The position numbers and the translations under genes are program-made. Source: an uncultured Novosphingobium sp. (GTDB lineage Bacteria > Pseudomonadota > Alphaproteobacteria > Sphingomonadales > Sphingomonadaceae). Taken from it: a DNA stretch of 10,847 nt. Positions 1 through 5,461 of the stretch are shown here, one piece after another. The stretch spans positions 1-10,847 of the forward strand of contig CALLNA010000236.1 of assembly GCA_938005655.1 (NCBI GenBank), read 5' to 3'. How positions within the stretch are numbered: position 1 is the stretch's first letter; every line of letters begins with the position of its first letter. The notes below the pieces were generated by a model. That model made no database searches. It saw only the letters and a list, made by a program, of their open reading frames with translations, and had not been told where the DNA came from.

Positions 1-168
1 CGCGGCTTCCAGCGCCTTCTCCGGCGTGGCGATGATGAAGGCGTTGAGCGCCTGCTGCGCGGCGGCGACCTGGGCGTTGAACGCCTCGGCCACCTCGACG
101 GCAGTGAAGTCGCCCGTGGACACACCCTCGCGGATCGCGGCGACGCCGAGTTCGGTAAGGTCGCTCAT
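1..168 (-). CDS. gatA: GatA, aspartyl/glutamyl-tRNA amidotransferase subunit A (N-terminal 56 codons only)
   Basis: GatA is the amidase subunit of GatCAB. It releases ammonia from glutamine so that misacylated Glu-tRNA(Gln) or Asp-tRNA(Asn) can be converted to the correct aminoacyl-tRNA in the cytoplasm. Only the start is in the window: ATG at 168-166, open through base 1. The N-terminus (MSDLTELGVAAIREG, then AEAFNA and LNAFIIATPEKALEAA) is typical of GatA; the amidase catalytic Ser-Ser-Lys region lies outside. Its ATG overlaps the gatC stop by one base (TGATG), so the two are probably translationally coupled. The call rests on this N-terminal pattern plus the adjacent gatC. Confidence 0.93.
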   Translation of the reverse strand, partial: MSDLTELGVAAIREGVSTGDFTAVEVAEAFNAQVAAAQQALNAFIIATPEKALEAA

Positions 169-470
169 CACTCGATCACCTTGGGCACGCCGAAGAAGCC
201 GTGCTCGGCCGCCGGGGCATTGGCCAGCACCGCGTCGCGGATGCCGCCGCCGGTCAGCGGGTCGGCGTCCACCACGTCGTCGCGCAGGCGCAGGGTGTTG
301 GGGATCACCGCGGTCATCGGCTCGACGCCGGCGACGTCGACCTCGCCGAGCTGCTCGACCCAGGCGAGGATGCCGTTGAGCTCGGGCACCATCGCCTCCA
401 ACTCGGCCTCGGAAACCTTGATGCGGGCCAGCGCGGCGATCTTGGCCACGGTGGCGGTGTCGACGGACAT
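168..470 (-). CDS. gatC: GatC, aspartyl/glutamyl-tRNA amidotransferase subunit C
   Basis: This 100-residue small subunit stabilises the GatA-GatB amidotransferase. Family landmarks are IAALARIKVSEAE near the N-terminus, LNGILAWVEQL at 31-41, the GVEPM stretch at 48-52, RDDVV at 63-67 and the C-terminal GFFGVPKVIE, which wraps GatA in known structures. A longer open frame reaches upstream to 545, but ATG at 470 gives the normal GatC start and is preceded by a GAGG Shine-Dalgarno (plus-strand 477-480) at 6-nt spacing. The longer version would read back into the upstream FKBP gene. It sits 22 bp after the FKBP stop and overlaps gatA by one base, so FKBP-gatC-gatA is likely one operon. Confidence 0.96.
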   Translation of the reverse strand: MSVDTATVAKIAALARIKVSEAELEAMVPELNGILAWVEQLGEVDVAGVEPMTAVIPNTLRLRDDVVDADPLTGGGIRDAVLANAPAAEHGFFGVPKVIE

Positions 471-492
471 GGACAGCCTCGATCGGTTGGAA

Positions 493-1047
493 TTATTCGC
501 CCGGCGCTTCGGCGCCCGGGGGCGGAACGGCGGCACCGGCCCCACCCTGCTCCTGATGGCCCTGCTGCGCCTGCTGCTGCATCATCTGCTGCATCATCGC
601 CTGCTGCTGCTGGATCTCCGCGATCGAGCGGAAATCGATCAGCTCGACCTCGAAGTCGATGTCGGTGTTCGGCGGGATCGGCCCGGCGCCCTTCGCGCCG
701 TAGCCGAGCGAGGCCGGGATATGGACCTTGTACTTGCCGCCGCGCTGCATCTGCTCCAGCGCCTTGGTGAAGCCCGGGATGACCCCGCCGACTTCCAGCG
801 GCGCGCGCTCGCCCTGGTCGAACACCTTGCCGTCCGGCAGGGTGCCCTTGTAGTTGATCAGCACCATGTCGGCGGCGGTCGGCGACGGGCCGCTGCCGGC
901 CCGCTCCGTCACCACCCTGACCGAAGCCGGAACCGTCGCCCAGGCCAGCCCCGCGCCCAGCGCGACCGCGGCGACGACGCCCAGCCACAGCTTGCCGACG
1001 GCGCCCTTGGCGATGGGCTGGAGGGGAACGCGGGTGATCTCGGTCAT
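493..1047 (-). CDS. Membrane-anchored FKBP-type peptidyl-prolyl cis-trans isomerase with Q/M-rich tail
   Basis: A 184-residue protein predicted to catalyse proline cis-trans isomerisation during folding, probably outside the cytoplasmic membrane. An uncleaved-looking hydrophobic segment (about 17-38, rich in Ala, Val and Gly) follows a short N-terminus. The FKBP domain spans about 58-140: NYKGTLPDGKVFD, with the active-site-like Asp77, then GGVIPGF, LGYG with the conserved Tyr116, and the closing DFEVELIDF. The usual floor Trp is Phe93 here. Residues 145-163 are almost entirely Gln and Met, followed by a Gly/Ala/Pro/Glu-rich end. ATG at 1047 has an AGGA Shine-Dalgarno (plus-strand 1055-1058) 7 nt away. 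It lies immediately downstream of the rpsU terminator and 22 bp before gatC. The FKBP family call is secure; its clients are unknown. Confidence 0.92.
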   Translation of the reverse strand: MTEITRVPLQPIAKGAVGKLWLGVVAAVALGAGLAWATVPASVRVVTERAGSGPSPTAADMVLINYKGTLPDGKVFDQGERAPLEVGGVIPGFTKALEQMQRGGKYKVHIPASLGYGAKGAGPIPPNTDIDFEVELIDFRSIAEIQQQQAMMQQMMQQQAQQGHQEQGGAGAAVPPPGAEAPGE

Positions 1048-1072
1048 CGGGGTGTCCTATGGAGCGGATAGC

Positions 1073-1101
1073 AAAAGGGCGCGGGTTCGAAACCGCGCCC
1101 T
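1073..1101 (-). terminator. Intrinsic terminator after rpsU
   Basis: On the minus strand a 9-bp perfect GC-rich stem pairs 1101-1093 with 1084-1076, with an 8-nt loop region containing TTCGAA that can add two more pairs. It is followed by TTTT (1076-1073). It begins 38 nt after the rpsU stop, so it probably ends the rpsU transcript. Only about 25 bp remain before the FKBP ATG, so FKBP is either expressed by readthrough or from a promoter overlapping the hairpin. Confidence 0.8.
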
Positions 1102-1138
1102 CATGGCCGAACCTGACGGCTCGGGCAAGGTGTGAAGC

Positions 1139-1345
1139 TTACTTGCCTCCGTCGCGCTCGATCCGCTTGCGCTCCAGCTTGCGGGCGCGGCGGACGGCGG
1201 CGGCCTTTTCACGGGCACGCTTCTCGGAGGGCTTCTCGTAGTGGCGGCGCAGCTTCATCTCGCGATACACGCCCTCGCGCTGCAGCTTCTTCTTGAGCGC
1301 GCGCAGGGCCTGGTCGACATTGTTGTCGCGGACGAGAATTTGCAT
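1139..1345 (-). CDS. rpsU: 30S ribosomal protein bS21
   Basis: A 68-residue, very basic small-subunit protein involved in translation initiation near the anti-Shine-Dalgarno end of 16S rRNA. The sequence begins MQILVRDNNVDQALRALKKK, then REGVYREMKLRRHYEKPSEKR, with a Lys/Arg-rich C-terminal helix; this is diagnostic for bS21 and of normal alphaproteobacterial length. The frame is open back to 1462, but ATG at 1345 matches the family start and has a strong GAGGTG Shine-Dalgarno (plus-strand 1355-1360) at 9-nt spacing. The leader contains a GC hairpin at 1378-1407, and an intrinsic terminator follows the gene. Confidence 0.97.
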   Translation of the reverse strand: MQILVRDNNVDQALRALKKKLQREGVYREMKLRRHYEKPSEKRAREKAAAVRRARKLERKRIERDGGK

Positions 1346-1377
1346 AAACCGACACACCTCACGAATTCGGACGAGAA

Positions 1378-1407
1378 CCCCGCGAACGCGATCATTCCGT
1401 CGCGGGG
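1378..1407 (-). other. GC hairpin in the rpsU 5' leader
   Basis: CCCCGCGA (1378-1385) is the perfect reverse complement of TCGCGGGG (1400-1407), with a 14-nt loop. It lies 32 bp upstream of the rpsU ATG and about 17 bp upstream of its Shine-Dalgarno. There is no T-run after it on the minus strand, so it is not an obvious intrinsic terminator. It may be a leader structure, but this single sequence cannot show that. Confidence 0.5.
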
Positions 1408-1596
1408 GAACATCCTGAATGGCAACACAAAACCGTGCCGAACCCACGAGGGATCGGCTCAAGAAGGCGGCCCGCTAGCAAAGAGTCGCCGCGAAGGCAA
1501 GGCATGGCGGCGGAAATTCGTCTCCACCGGCCTTCCCCGGCCTCGCTCCGGAGGGAGGCGCGCGACACCTTCTTGCTTCGTCACCTCACTTTCCAC

Positions 1597-1625
1597 CCGG
1601 GCCTTCCCTCGCTAAGGCCCTCGGG
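1597..1625 (+). promoter_or_regulatory. Hairpin overlapping the crcB ribosome binding site
   Basis: GGGCCTT (1599-1605) pairs perfectly with AAGGCCC (1614-1620) across an 8-nt loop, and flanking C/G bases can extend it with a 2-nt bulge up to 1625. The likely crcB Shine-Dalgarno, AAGG at 1614-1617 (8 nt before the ATG), is inside the 3' arm. If it folds in the mRNA it would hide the ribosome binding site. It does not resemble the fluoride riboswitch consensus. Confidence 0.45.
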
Positions 1626-2033
1626 ATGCACCCGCCGACCTTCCTCGCCTCCTCGCTCTACGTCGCCCTGGGCGGCGCCTTCGGGTCGTGGCTGCGCTAC
1701 CTGGTCGGCCGGCTGTGGATCGCGGCGGTCGGCCCGGTCGCGGCGAGCGCCTTTCCCTGGGCGACGCTGACGGTCAACGTCGCCGGCAGCCTGGCGATGG
1801 GCCTGCTGGCCGGCTGGCTCGCCCGCGTCGGCGCGCACGGCGAGGGCTGGCGGCTGCTGCTGGGGGTCGGCGTGCTCGGCGGCTTCACCACGTTCTCCTC
1901 CTTCGCGCTGGAGTTCGGGCTGCTGGTCGAGCGCGGCTCGCTCGGCACGGCCGCGTTCTATGCCGCCGTCTCGCTCGCCGCTGGCTTCGCCGGCCTGTTC
2001 CTGGGCCTCGCCCTGACGCGGAGCTTCCTATGA
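1626..2033 (+). CDS. crcB: Fluoride-specific ion channel CrcB/Fluc
   Basis: A 135-residue integral membrane protein of the CrcB/Fluc family, small dual-topology dimeric channels that export toxic fluoride. Four hydrophobic helices are visible (about 8-33, 44-67, 76-101 and 107-131). Family motifs are present: GGAFGSWLRY at 16-25, NVAGS at 51-55 (Asn51 being the conserved pore Asn) and GGFTTFSSF at 85-93, the break and Phe-box region of helix 3. ATG at 1626 has AAGG 8 nt upstream, in a hairpin. The stop overlaps the next gene's ATG by 4 nt, giving translational coupling to the pseudouridine synthase. No fluoride riboswitch is recognisable upstream. Confidence 0.95.
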   Translation: MHPPTFLASSLYVALGGAFGSWLRYLVGRLWIAAVGPVAASAFPWATLTVNVAGSLAMGLLAGWLARVGAHGEGWRLLLGVGVLGGFTTFSSFALEFGLLVERGSLGTAAFYAAVSLAAGFAGLFLGLALTRSFL

Positions 2034-3205
2034 GCGATCAGGTTCGCCAGTTCACCGTCCAGCACGACGACGACGGGGTGCGGCTCGACCGCTGGTTCAA
2101 GCGTCACCTGCCGCAGGTCGGCTTCGCCACGATCTCGCGCTGGGCGCGCACCGGGCAGATCCGCGTCGACGGCAAGCGCGCCGATCCGGCCGACCGGCTG
2201 GCGGCGGGCCAGGTCCTGCGCGTGCCGCCCGGCGGCGCCGCGCCCGAGCGCAAGGCCGCCCCCCGCCGCGAGCTCAACGAGGAACAGATCGAGCGCGCCG
2301 AGGCCATGGTCCTGACCCAGGATCGCGCCGCGATCGTGCTCAACAAGCCGCCGGGCCTGGCGACCCAGGGCGGCACCGGCACCAAGGAGCACGTCGACGG
2401 CCTGCTAGATGCCTTCGCGAGCGAAGGCCCACGGCCTCGCCTGGTCCACCGGCTGGACAAGGACACTTCCGGCGTCCTCCTGATCGCCCGCACGCCGGGC
2501 AGCGCGGCGTTCTTTTCCAAGCGCTTCTCGGGCCGCTCGGCGCGCAAGATCTACTGGGCGCTGATCGTCGGCGTGCCCTCGATCGAGGACGGCCTGATCG
2601 AGTTGCCGCTGGCCAAGCAGCCCGGCACCGGCGGCGAGAAGATGATGGTCGACGAAAGCGAGCACGGCCAGGCAGCGCGCACCCGCTACCGCGTGGTCGA
2701 CCGCGCCGGCAACCGCGCCGCCTGGGTCGAGCTCCAGCCGCTGACCGGGCGCACCCACCAGCTCCGCGTCCACATGGCGGCGATCGGCCATCCGATCGTC
2801 GGCGACGGCAAGTACGGCGGACAGGATGCCTTCCTGACCGGCTCGATCAGCCGCAAGATGCACCTCCACGCGCGACGGCTGATCATCGACCACCCGGACG
2901 GCGCCCCGCTCGACGTCACCGCCCCCCTGCCCGAGCACTTCGCGGCGAGCATGGCGCAACTCGGCTTCGACGAGGCCGACGGCGCCGACCTGCCCGAGGC
3001 GCCCAAGGTGCCCGAGCGCGAGGCGAAGAAGCAGGCGGCCAAGGCCCATGCCAAGCAGTATCGCAAGGAGCGCCGGGGCGAGCGCCGCGGCCGCAAGAGC
3101 GGCGAGCGCGGCCCGGCCGGCAAGTCGACCCGCACGGCGGCAAAGCCGGGCGCGAGGAAGCCGGCCGGGCGTGGGCCTGCCCCGAAGACTCCGGGCAAGC
3201 GATGA
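2030..3205 (+). CDS. RluA-family (RluC-like) 23S rRNA pseudouridine synthase
   Basis: A 391-residue enzyme predicted to isomerise specific uridines in 23S rRNA to pseudouridine. An S4 RNA-binding domain occupies about 16-66 (VRLDRWFKRHLP through GQIRVDGKR). The catalytic domain holds LVHRLDKDTSG, with the nucleophile expected at Asp143, and LTGRTHQLRVHMAAIGHPI at 238-256. From about residue 331 there is a Lys/Arg/Gly/Ala-rich tail of roughly 60 residues, likely disordered, that a minimal RluC lacks. The frame is open upstream to 1688, but ATG at 2030 overlaps the crcB stop as ATGA and gives the family start. RluC (U955/2504/2580 in E. coli numbering) is my preferred subfamily because of the S4 layout; RluD-type specificity is not excluded. 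Confidence 0.92.
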   Translation: MSDQVRQFTVQHDDDGVRLDRWFKRHLPQVGFATISRWARTGQIRVDGKRADPADRLAAGQVLRVPPGGAAPERKAAPRRELNEEQIERAEAMVLTQDRAAIVLNKPPGLATQGGTGTKEHVDGLLDAFASEGPRPRLVHRLDKDTSGVLLIARTPGSAAFFSKRFSGRSARKIYWALIVGVPSIEDGLIELPLAKQPGTGGEKMMVDESEHGQAARTRYRVVDRAGNRAAWVELQPLTGRTHQLRVHMAAIGHPIVGDGKYGGQDAFLTGSISRKMHLHARRLIIDHPDGAPLDVTAPLPEHFAASMAQLGFDEADGADLPEAPKVPEREAKKQAAKAHAKQYRKERRGERRGRKSGERGPAGKSTRTAAKPGARKPAGRGPAPKTPGKR

Positions 3206-3219
3206 CCCTACGTTCCACG

Positions 3220-3347
3220 ATCCTCCCCGGAACGGGGAGGGGGACCGCCCGCAGGGTGGTGGAGGGGGCTATCGGCCTGGCGCATCGTGTGGGGCACGCC
3301 CCCTCCACCATGCTTCGCATGGTCCCCCTCCCCGTTCCGGGGAGGAT
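3220..3347. repeat. Large imperfect inverted repeat (REP-like palindromic element)
   Basis: The 50-nt arms 3220-3269 and 3298-3347 are reverse complements at 44 of 50 positions, separated by 28 nt. Each arm is itself two hairpins: CCTCCCC/GGGGAGG with a 5-nt loop (3222-3240 and 3327-3345), and a 7-bp ACC...GGT stem with a 3-nt loop (3244-3260 and 3307-3323). All six arm differences lie in the inner ACC...GGT hairpin, and most keep its pairing. The element fills nearly the whole gap between the pseudouridine synthase and HAD genes. I associate this sequence type with dispersed repeats of Sphingomonadales; copy number cannot be seen here. Confidence 0.9.
3341..3345 (+). promoter_or_regulatory. 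Shine-Dalgarno of the HAD gene, inside the repeat
   Basis: GGAGG at 3341-3345 lies 5 nt before the ATG at 3351 and is the 3' strand of the outermost hairpin of the second repeat arm. It decides the start of the HAD gene and could be hidden when either hairpin or the long inverted repeat folds. Confidence 0.7.
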
Positions 3348-3350
3348 TCG

Positions 3351-4007
3351 ATGACCGTCCGCCTCGCCGTGTTCGACTGCGACGGCACCCTGGTCGACGG
3401 CCAGGCCTCGATCTGCGACGCGATGGACCGCGCCTTCGCTCAGGCCGGGCTCGCCGCGCCCGAGCGCAACGCGGTGCGGCGGATCGTCGGGCTGAGCCTG
3501 CCCCAGGCCGTGCGCCGACTGCTGCCCGGCCATGACGACGCGCTGCATCTCGCCATCGCCGAGAGCTACAAGCAGGCCTTCCGCCAGGCGCGTGCGGCGG
3601 GCGAGCTGTCCGAGCCGCTGTTCGCCGGGATCGCCGAGACCCTGGCCGCGCTGCACGAGGCCGGCTGGCTGCTCGGCGTCGCCACGGGCAAGTCCGACAA
3701 GGGCCTGGAGCATTGCCTGGCCATGCACGGCCTGTCCGCGGCCTTCGTCACCCTCCAGACCGCCGACCGCCACCCGTCCAAGCCCCATCCCGCCATGCTC
3801 GAAGCGGCGCTGGACGCGGCGCTGGCCGAGCCCGCCAGCAGCGTGATGATCGGCGACACCGCCTTCGACATGGCGATGGCCGTCGCCGCCGGGGTTCCGG
3901 CGGTCGGCGTCGCCTGGGGCTATCACGATCCCGCCGAGCTCGAAGCCGCGGGCGCGGCGTTCGTCGCCCGGACGCCCGCCGAACTGACGGAGTACCTGCT
4001 GCGATGA
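3351..4007 (+). CDS. HAD-IA family phosphatase, phosphoglycolate phosphatase-like
   Basis: A 218-residue cytoplasmic haloacid-dehalogenase hydrolase. Motif I is VFDCDGTLVD, with nucleophile Asp9 and acid/base Asp11; motif II is the VATGKS stretch at 110-115 (Thr112); motif III is Lys144 in HPSKPHP; motif IV is IGDTAFD, with Asp169 and Asp173. The helical cap inserted after motif I is of the Gph/PGMB (subfamily IA) type. This fits a small-molecule phosphatase such as phosphoglycolate phosphatase or a nucleotide/sugar phosphatase; substrate cannot be told from sequence. ATG at 3351 has a GGAGG supplied by the preceding palindromic repeat, and the stop overlaps the next gene's ATG (ATGA). A longer open frame begins at 3048 but would run through the previous gene and the repeat. 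Confidence 0.93.
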   Translation: MTVRLAVFDCDGTLVDGQASICDAMDRAFAQAGLAAPERNAVRRIVGLSLPQAVRRLLPGHDDALHLAIAESYKQAFRQARAAGELSEPLFAGIAETLAALHEAGWLLGVATGKSDKGLEHCLAMHGLSAAFVTLQTADRHPSKPHPAMLEAALDAALAEPASSVMIGDTAFDMAMAVAAGVPAVGVAWGYHDPAELEAAGAAFVARTPAELTEYLLR

Positions 4008-4210
4008 ACGACGATCCCGCCCGGCGCCGCTTCATGGCGCTCCACGCGATGCGCTGGGCCGGCGTCGCCCTGTTCATCTTCGGCGCGCTGGTGCTGACCC
4101 GCCGGATCGCCCTGCCCGAGGAAGCCGGCTACGTGTTCTGCCTGGTCGGCATCGTCGACGCCCTGATCGTGCCGGTCCTGCTCGCCCGCCGCTGGAAGAC
4201 GCCCGAATGA
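4004..4210 (+). CDS. Small two-helix membrane protein, uncharacterised
   Basis: A 68-residue protein I cannot assign to a named family. A polar, basic start (MNDDPARRRF) is followed by hydrophobic segments at about 17-33 (WAGVALFIFGALVLTRR) and 42-62 (GYVFCLVGIVDALIVPVLLAR), linked by IALPEEA and ended by RRWKTPE. The positive-inside rule is ambiguous, with Arg pairs at both ends. It overlaps the HAD stop by 4 nt and the atp12 ATG by 4 nt, which is the best evidence that it is a real, co-translated gene. A role linked to F1Fo-ATPase assembly is suggested only by the neighbour. Confidence 0.85.
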   Translation: MNDDPARRRFMALHAMRWAGVALFIFGALVLTRRIALPEEAGYVFCLVGIVDALIVPVLLARRWKTPE

Positions 4211-4908
4211 AGCGCTTCTACAAGACCGCCGCGGCCGAGCCTGCGGACGGCGGCTGGCGCGTCGCGCTCGACGGGCGCGGGGTCAAGACGGTCGGCGGAC
4301 GCCCCCAGATCGTCCCCACGGTGAAGCTCGCCCAGGCGCTCGCCGCCGAGTGGGAAAGCCAGGGCGAGGAGATCGCACCCGAGCGCTTCGTCCTGCGCGA
4401 TCTCGCCGACTATGCGCTGGACGTCGTCGCGCCGGACCGGGCGGCGGCGATCCGCGCCCTGCTCGCCTATGCCGAGACCGACACGCTCTGCTACCGCGGC
4501 GACGAGGGCGAGGCGCTGCACGAGCACCAGCTCGCCATCTGGGAGCCGCTGCTGACTGCGGCCGAGCGGCGCTGGGACGCGCATTTCACGCGGGTCGGCG
4601 GGATCATCCACCAGCCCCAGCCGGCCGCCACCCTCGCCCGGCTCGAACAGGTGCTCGCCAGCCTCGACGACTTCCAGCTCGCCGCCTTGCAGACGCTCGC
4701 CAGCCTCGCCGCCTCGCTGGTGATCGGGCTCGCCGCGCTGGAGCCCGAGGCCGATCCCCATGCGCTGTGGGACGCCGCCAACCTCGAGGAGGACTGGCAG
4801 GCCGAGCTGTGGGGCAAGGACGCCGAGGCCCTGGCCCTGCGCGACAGGCGCTTCGGCGCATTCGCGGCGGCGATGCGCTTCGCCGAGCTGGCGCGGCAGG
4901 AACCGTAG
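4207..4908 (+). CDS. ATP12-family F1-ATPase assembly chaperone
   Basis: A 233-residue homologue of mitochondrial Atp12, which binds the free alpha subunit of F1-ATPase and prevents its aggregation before the alpha-beta hexamer assembles. Family features: MKRFYKTA start followed by a small beta-rich N-terminal domain (WRVALDGRGVKT, PTVKLAQALAAEW), then SQGEEI, YAETDTLCYR at 88-97, a largely helical C-terminal domain, and the acidic EEDWQAELWG at 194-203, equivalent to the functionally important acidic region of Atp12. Bacterial homologues are essentially restricted to Alphaproteobacteria, which supports the taxon call. It overlaps the upstream 68-residue gene as ATGA. No ATP synthase genes are in the window. 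Confidence 0.93.
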   Translation: MKRFYKTAAAEPADGGWRVALDGRGVKTVGGRPQIVPTVKLAQALAAEWESQGEEIAPERFVLRDLADYALDVVAPDRAAAIRALLAYAETDTLCYRGDEGEALHEHQLAIWEPLLTAAERRWDAHFTRVGGIIHQPQPAATLARLEQVLASLDDFQLAALQTLASLAASLVIGLAALEPEADPHALWDAANLEEDWQAELWGKDAEALALRDRRFGAFAAAMRFAELARQEP

Positions 4909-4957
4909 GCGCTCTCGATCTTTACGCGGAGGTGGACGGGGCATCAGGAGAACGCCC

Positions 4958-5263
4958 ATGCCTCGCGGAGACAAGGACGCCTATACCGACAAGCAGAAAC
5001 GCCAGGCCGAGCATATCGAGGAAGGCTACGAAGATCGCGGCACGCCCAAGCAGGAGGCCGAGCGCCGCGCCTGGGCCACGGTCAACAAGCAGGACCACGG
5101 CGGCAAGAAGTCCGGCTCCGGCCGCGGCCGGAAGAAGGACATGTCGCCCTCCCGGAAAGGCGGCCGCAAGGGCGGCGCGGCCAGCGCGGGCCGGAGCAAG
5201 GCCGATCGCTCGGCGGCGGCCAAGAAGGGCTGGGAAACGCGGCGGAAGCGGGCGGGCGGCTGA
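4958..5263 (+). CDS. Small basic Lys/Gly-rich protein, uncharacterised
   Basis: A 101-residue protein with two parts. Residues 1-46 look folded and charged (YTDKQKRQAEHIEEGYEDRG then EAERRAWATVNK). Residues 47-101 are a Gly/Lys/Arg/Ser low-complexity tail ending AAAKKGWETRRKRAGG. I recognise the N-terminal pattern as a widespread short proteobacterial protein sometimes labelled a plasmid stabilisation protein; I know of no experimental basis for that label. A very basic tail suggests nucleic-acid binding, but that is inference. ATG at 4958 is chosen for its AGGAG (4946-4950) at 7-nt spacing and because the family starts MPRGDK; the longer frame from 4760 overlaps atp12. It lies 49 bp after atp12 and may share its transcript. 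Confidence 0.87.
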   Translation: MPRGDKDAYTDKQKRQAEHIEEGYEDRGTPKQEAERRAWATVNKQDHGGKKSGSGRGRKKDMSPSRKGGRKGGAASAGRSKADRSAAAKKGWETRRKRAGG

Positions 5264-5461
5264 GCAAGCGTCCCCATCCCCTTCGTCACCCCGGACTTGA
5301 TCCGGGGTCCCGCTTCCTTTTTCCGACGTCGCGCACGAAGAAGCGGGCCCCCGGATCAAGTCCGGGGCGACGAGGTTGGTGATGGCCTCTACTTCCCGCT
5401 CATTCGCCCGCCGGGTTGGCAAACTGCATGATCGGGAGGAAATACGCAGCAGGCCGGCGCC
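5264..5461. other. Convergent intergenic region
   Basis: A 198-bp gap between the 3' ends of converging genes, dominated by the inverted repeat at 5284-5372. The remaining bases (5373-5461) show no open frame or motif that I can support. Termination in both directions is expected here, and the repeat is the only strong structure available for it. Confidence 0.6.
5284..5372. repeat. Inverted repeat with CCCCGGA(CTTGA)TCCGGGG cores
   Basis: The 33-nt arms 5284-5316 and 5340-5372 are reverse complements at 31 of 33 positions around a 23-nt spacer containing T5 (5318-5322). Each arm contains a 7-bp palindrome CCCCGGA/TCCGGGG with a 5-nt loop (first copy 5289-5307). The sequence resembles a common dispersed repeat of alphaproteobacterial intergenic regions. 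Placed between convergent genes, it may act as a bidirectional terminator or transcript-end stabiliser. Confidence 0.88.

Larger units (their letters stand above)
1346..1625. promoter_or_regulatory. Divergent rpsU / crcB intergenic region
   Basis: This 280-bp gap should hold the promoters for rpsU (leftward) and the crcB-atp12 block (rightward). I see no convincing -35/-10 pair on either strand. The structure present is a perfect 8-bp hairpin (1378-1385 with 1400-1407) in the rpsU leader, an 18-nt near-palindrome at 1541-1558 (CTCCGGAG core), and a 7-bp hairpin at 1599-1620 just before crcB. No gene is convincing here; the open frames crossing it are upstream extensions or shadow frames. Confidence 0.6.

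Noticed and set aside
181..1071. 296-codon plus-strand frame over gatC and FKBP
   Set aside because: It is antisense to two well-supported genes and is low-complexity Arg/Leu/Asp sequence with no domain.
1077..1100. T-arm-like GGGTTCGAAACC suggesting the 3' end of a tRNA
   Set aside because: There is no acceptor, D-arm or anticodon arm around it. The 9-bp stem with TTTT on the minus strand fits an rpsU terminator.
1346..1625. Fluoride riboswitch upstream of crcB
   Set aside because: I could not find the conserved GGcGAUG / pseudoknot pattern of that class; a covariance-model scan would settle it.
1241..1770. Possible small genes in the rpsU-crcB gap on the plus strand
   Set aside because: These frames overlap rpsU or crcB, lack ribosome sites and show no recognisable protein pattern.
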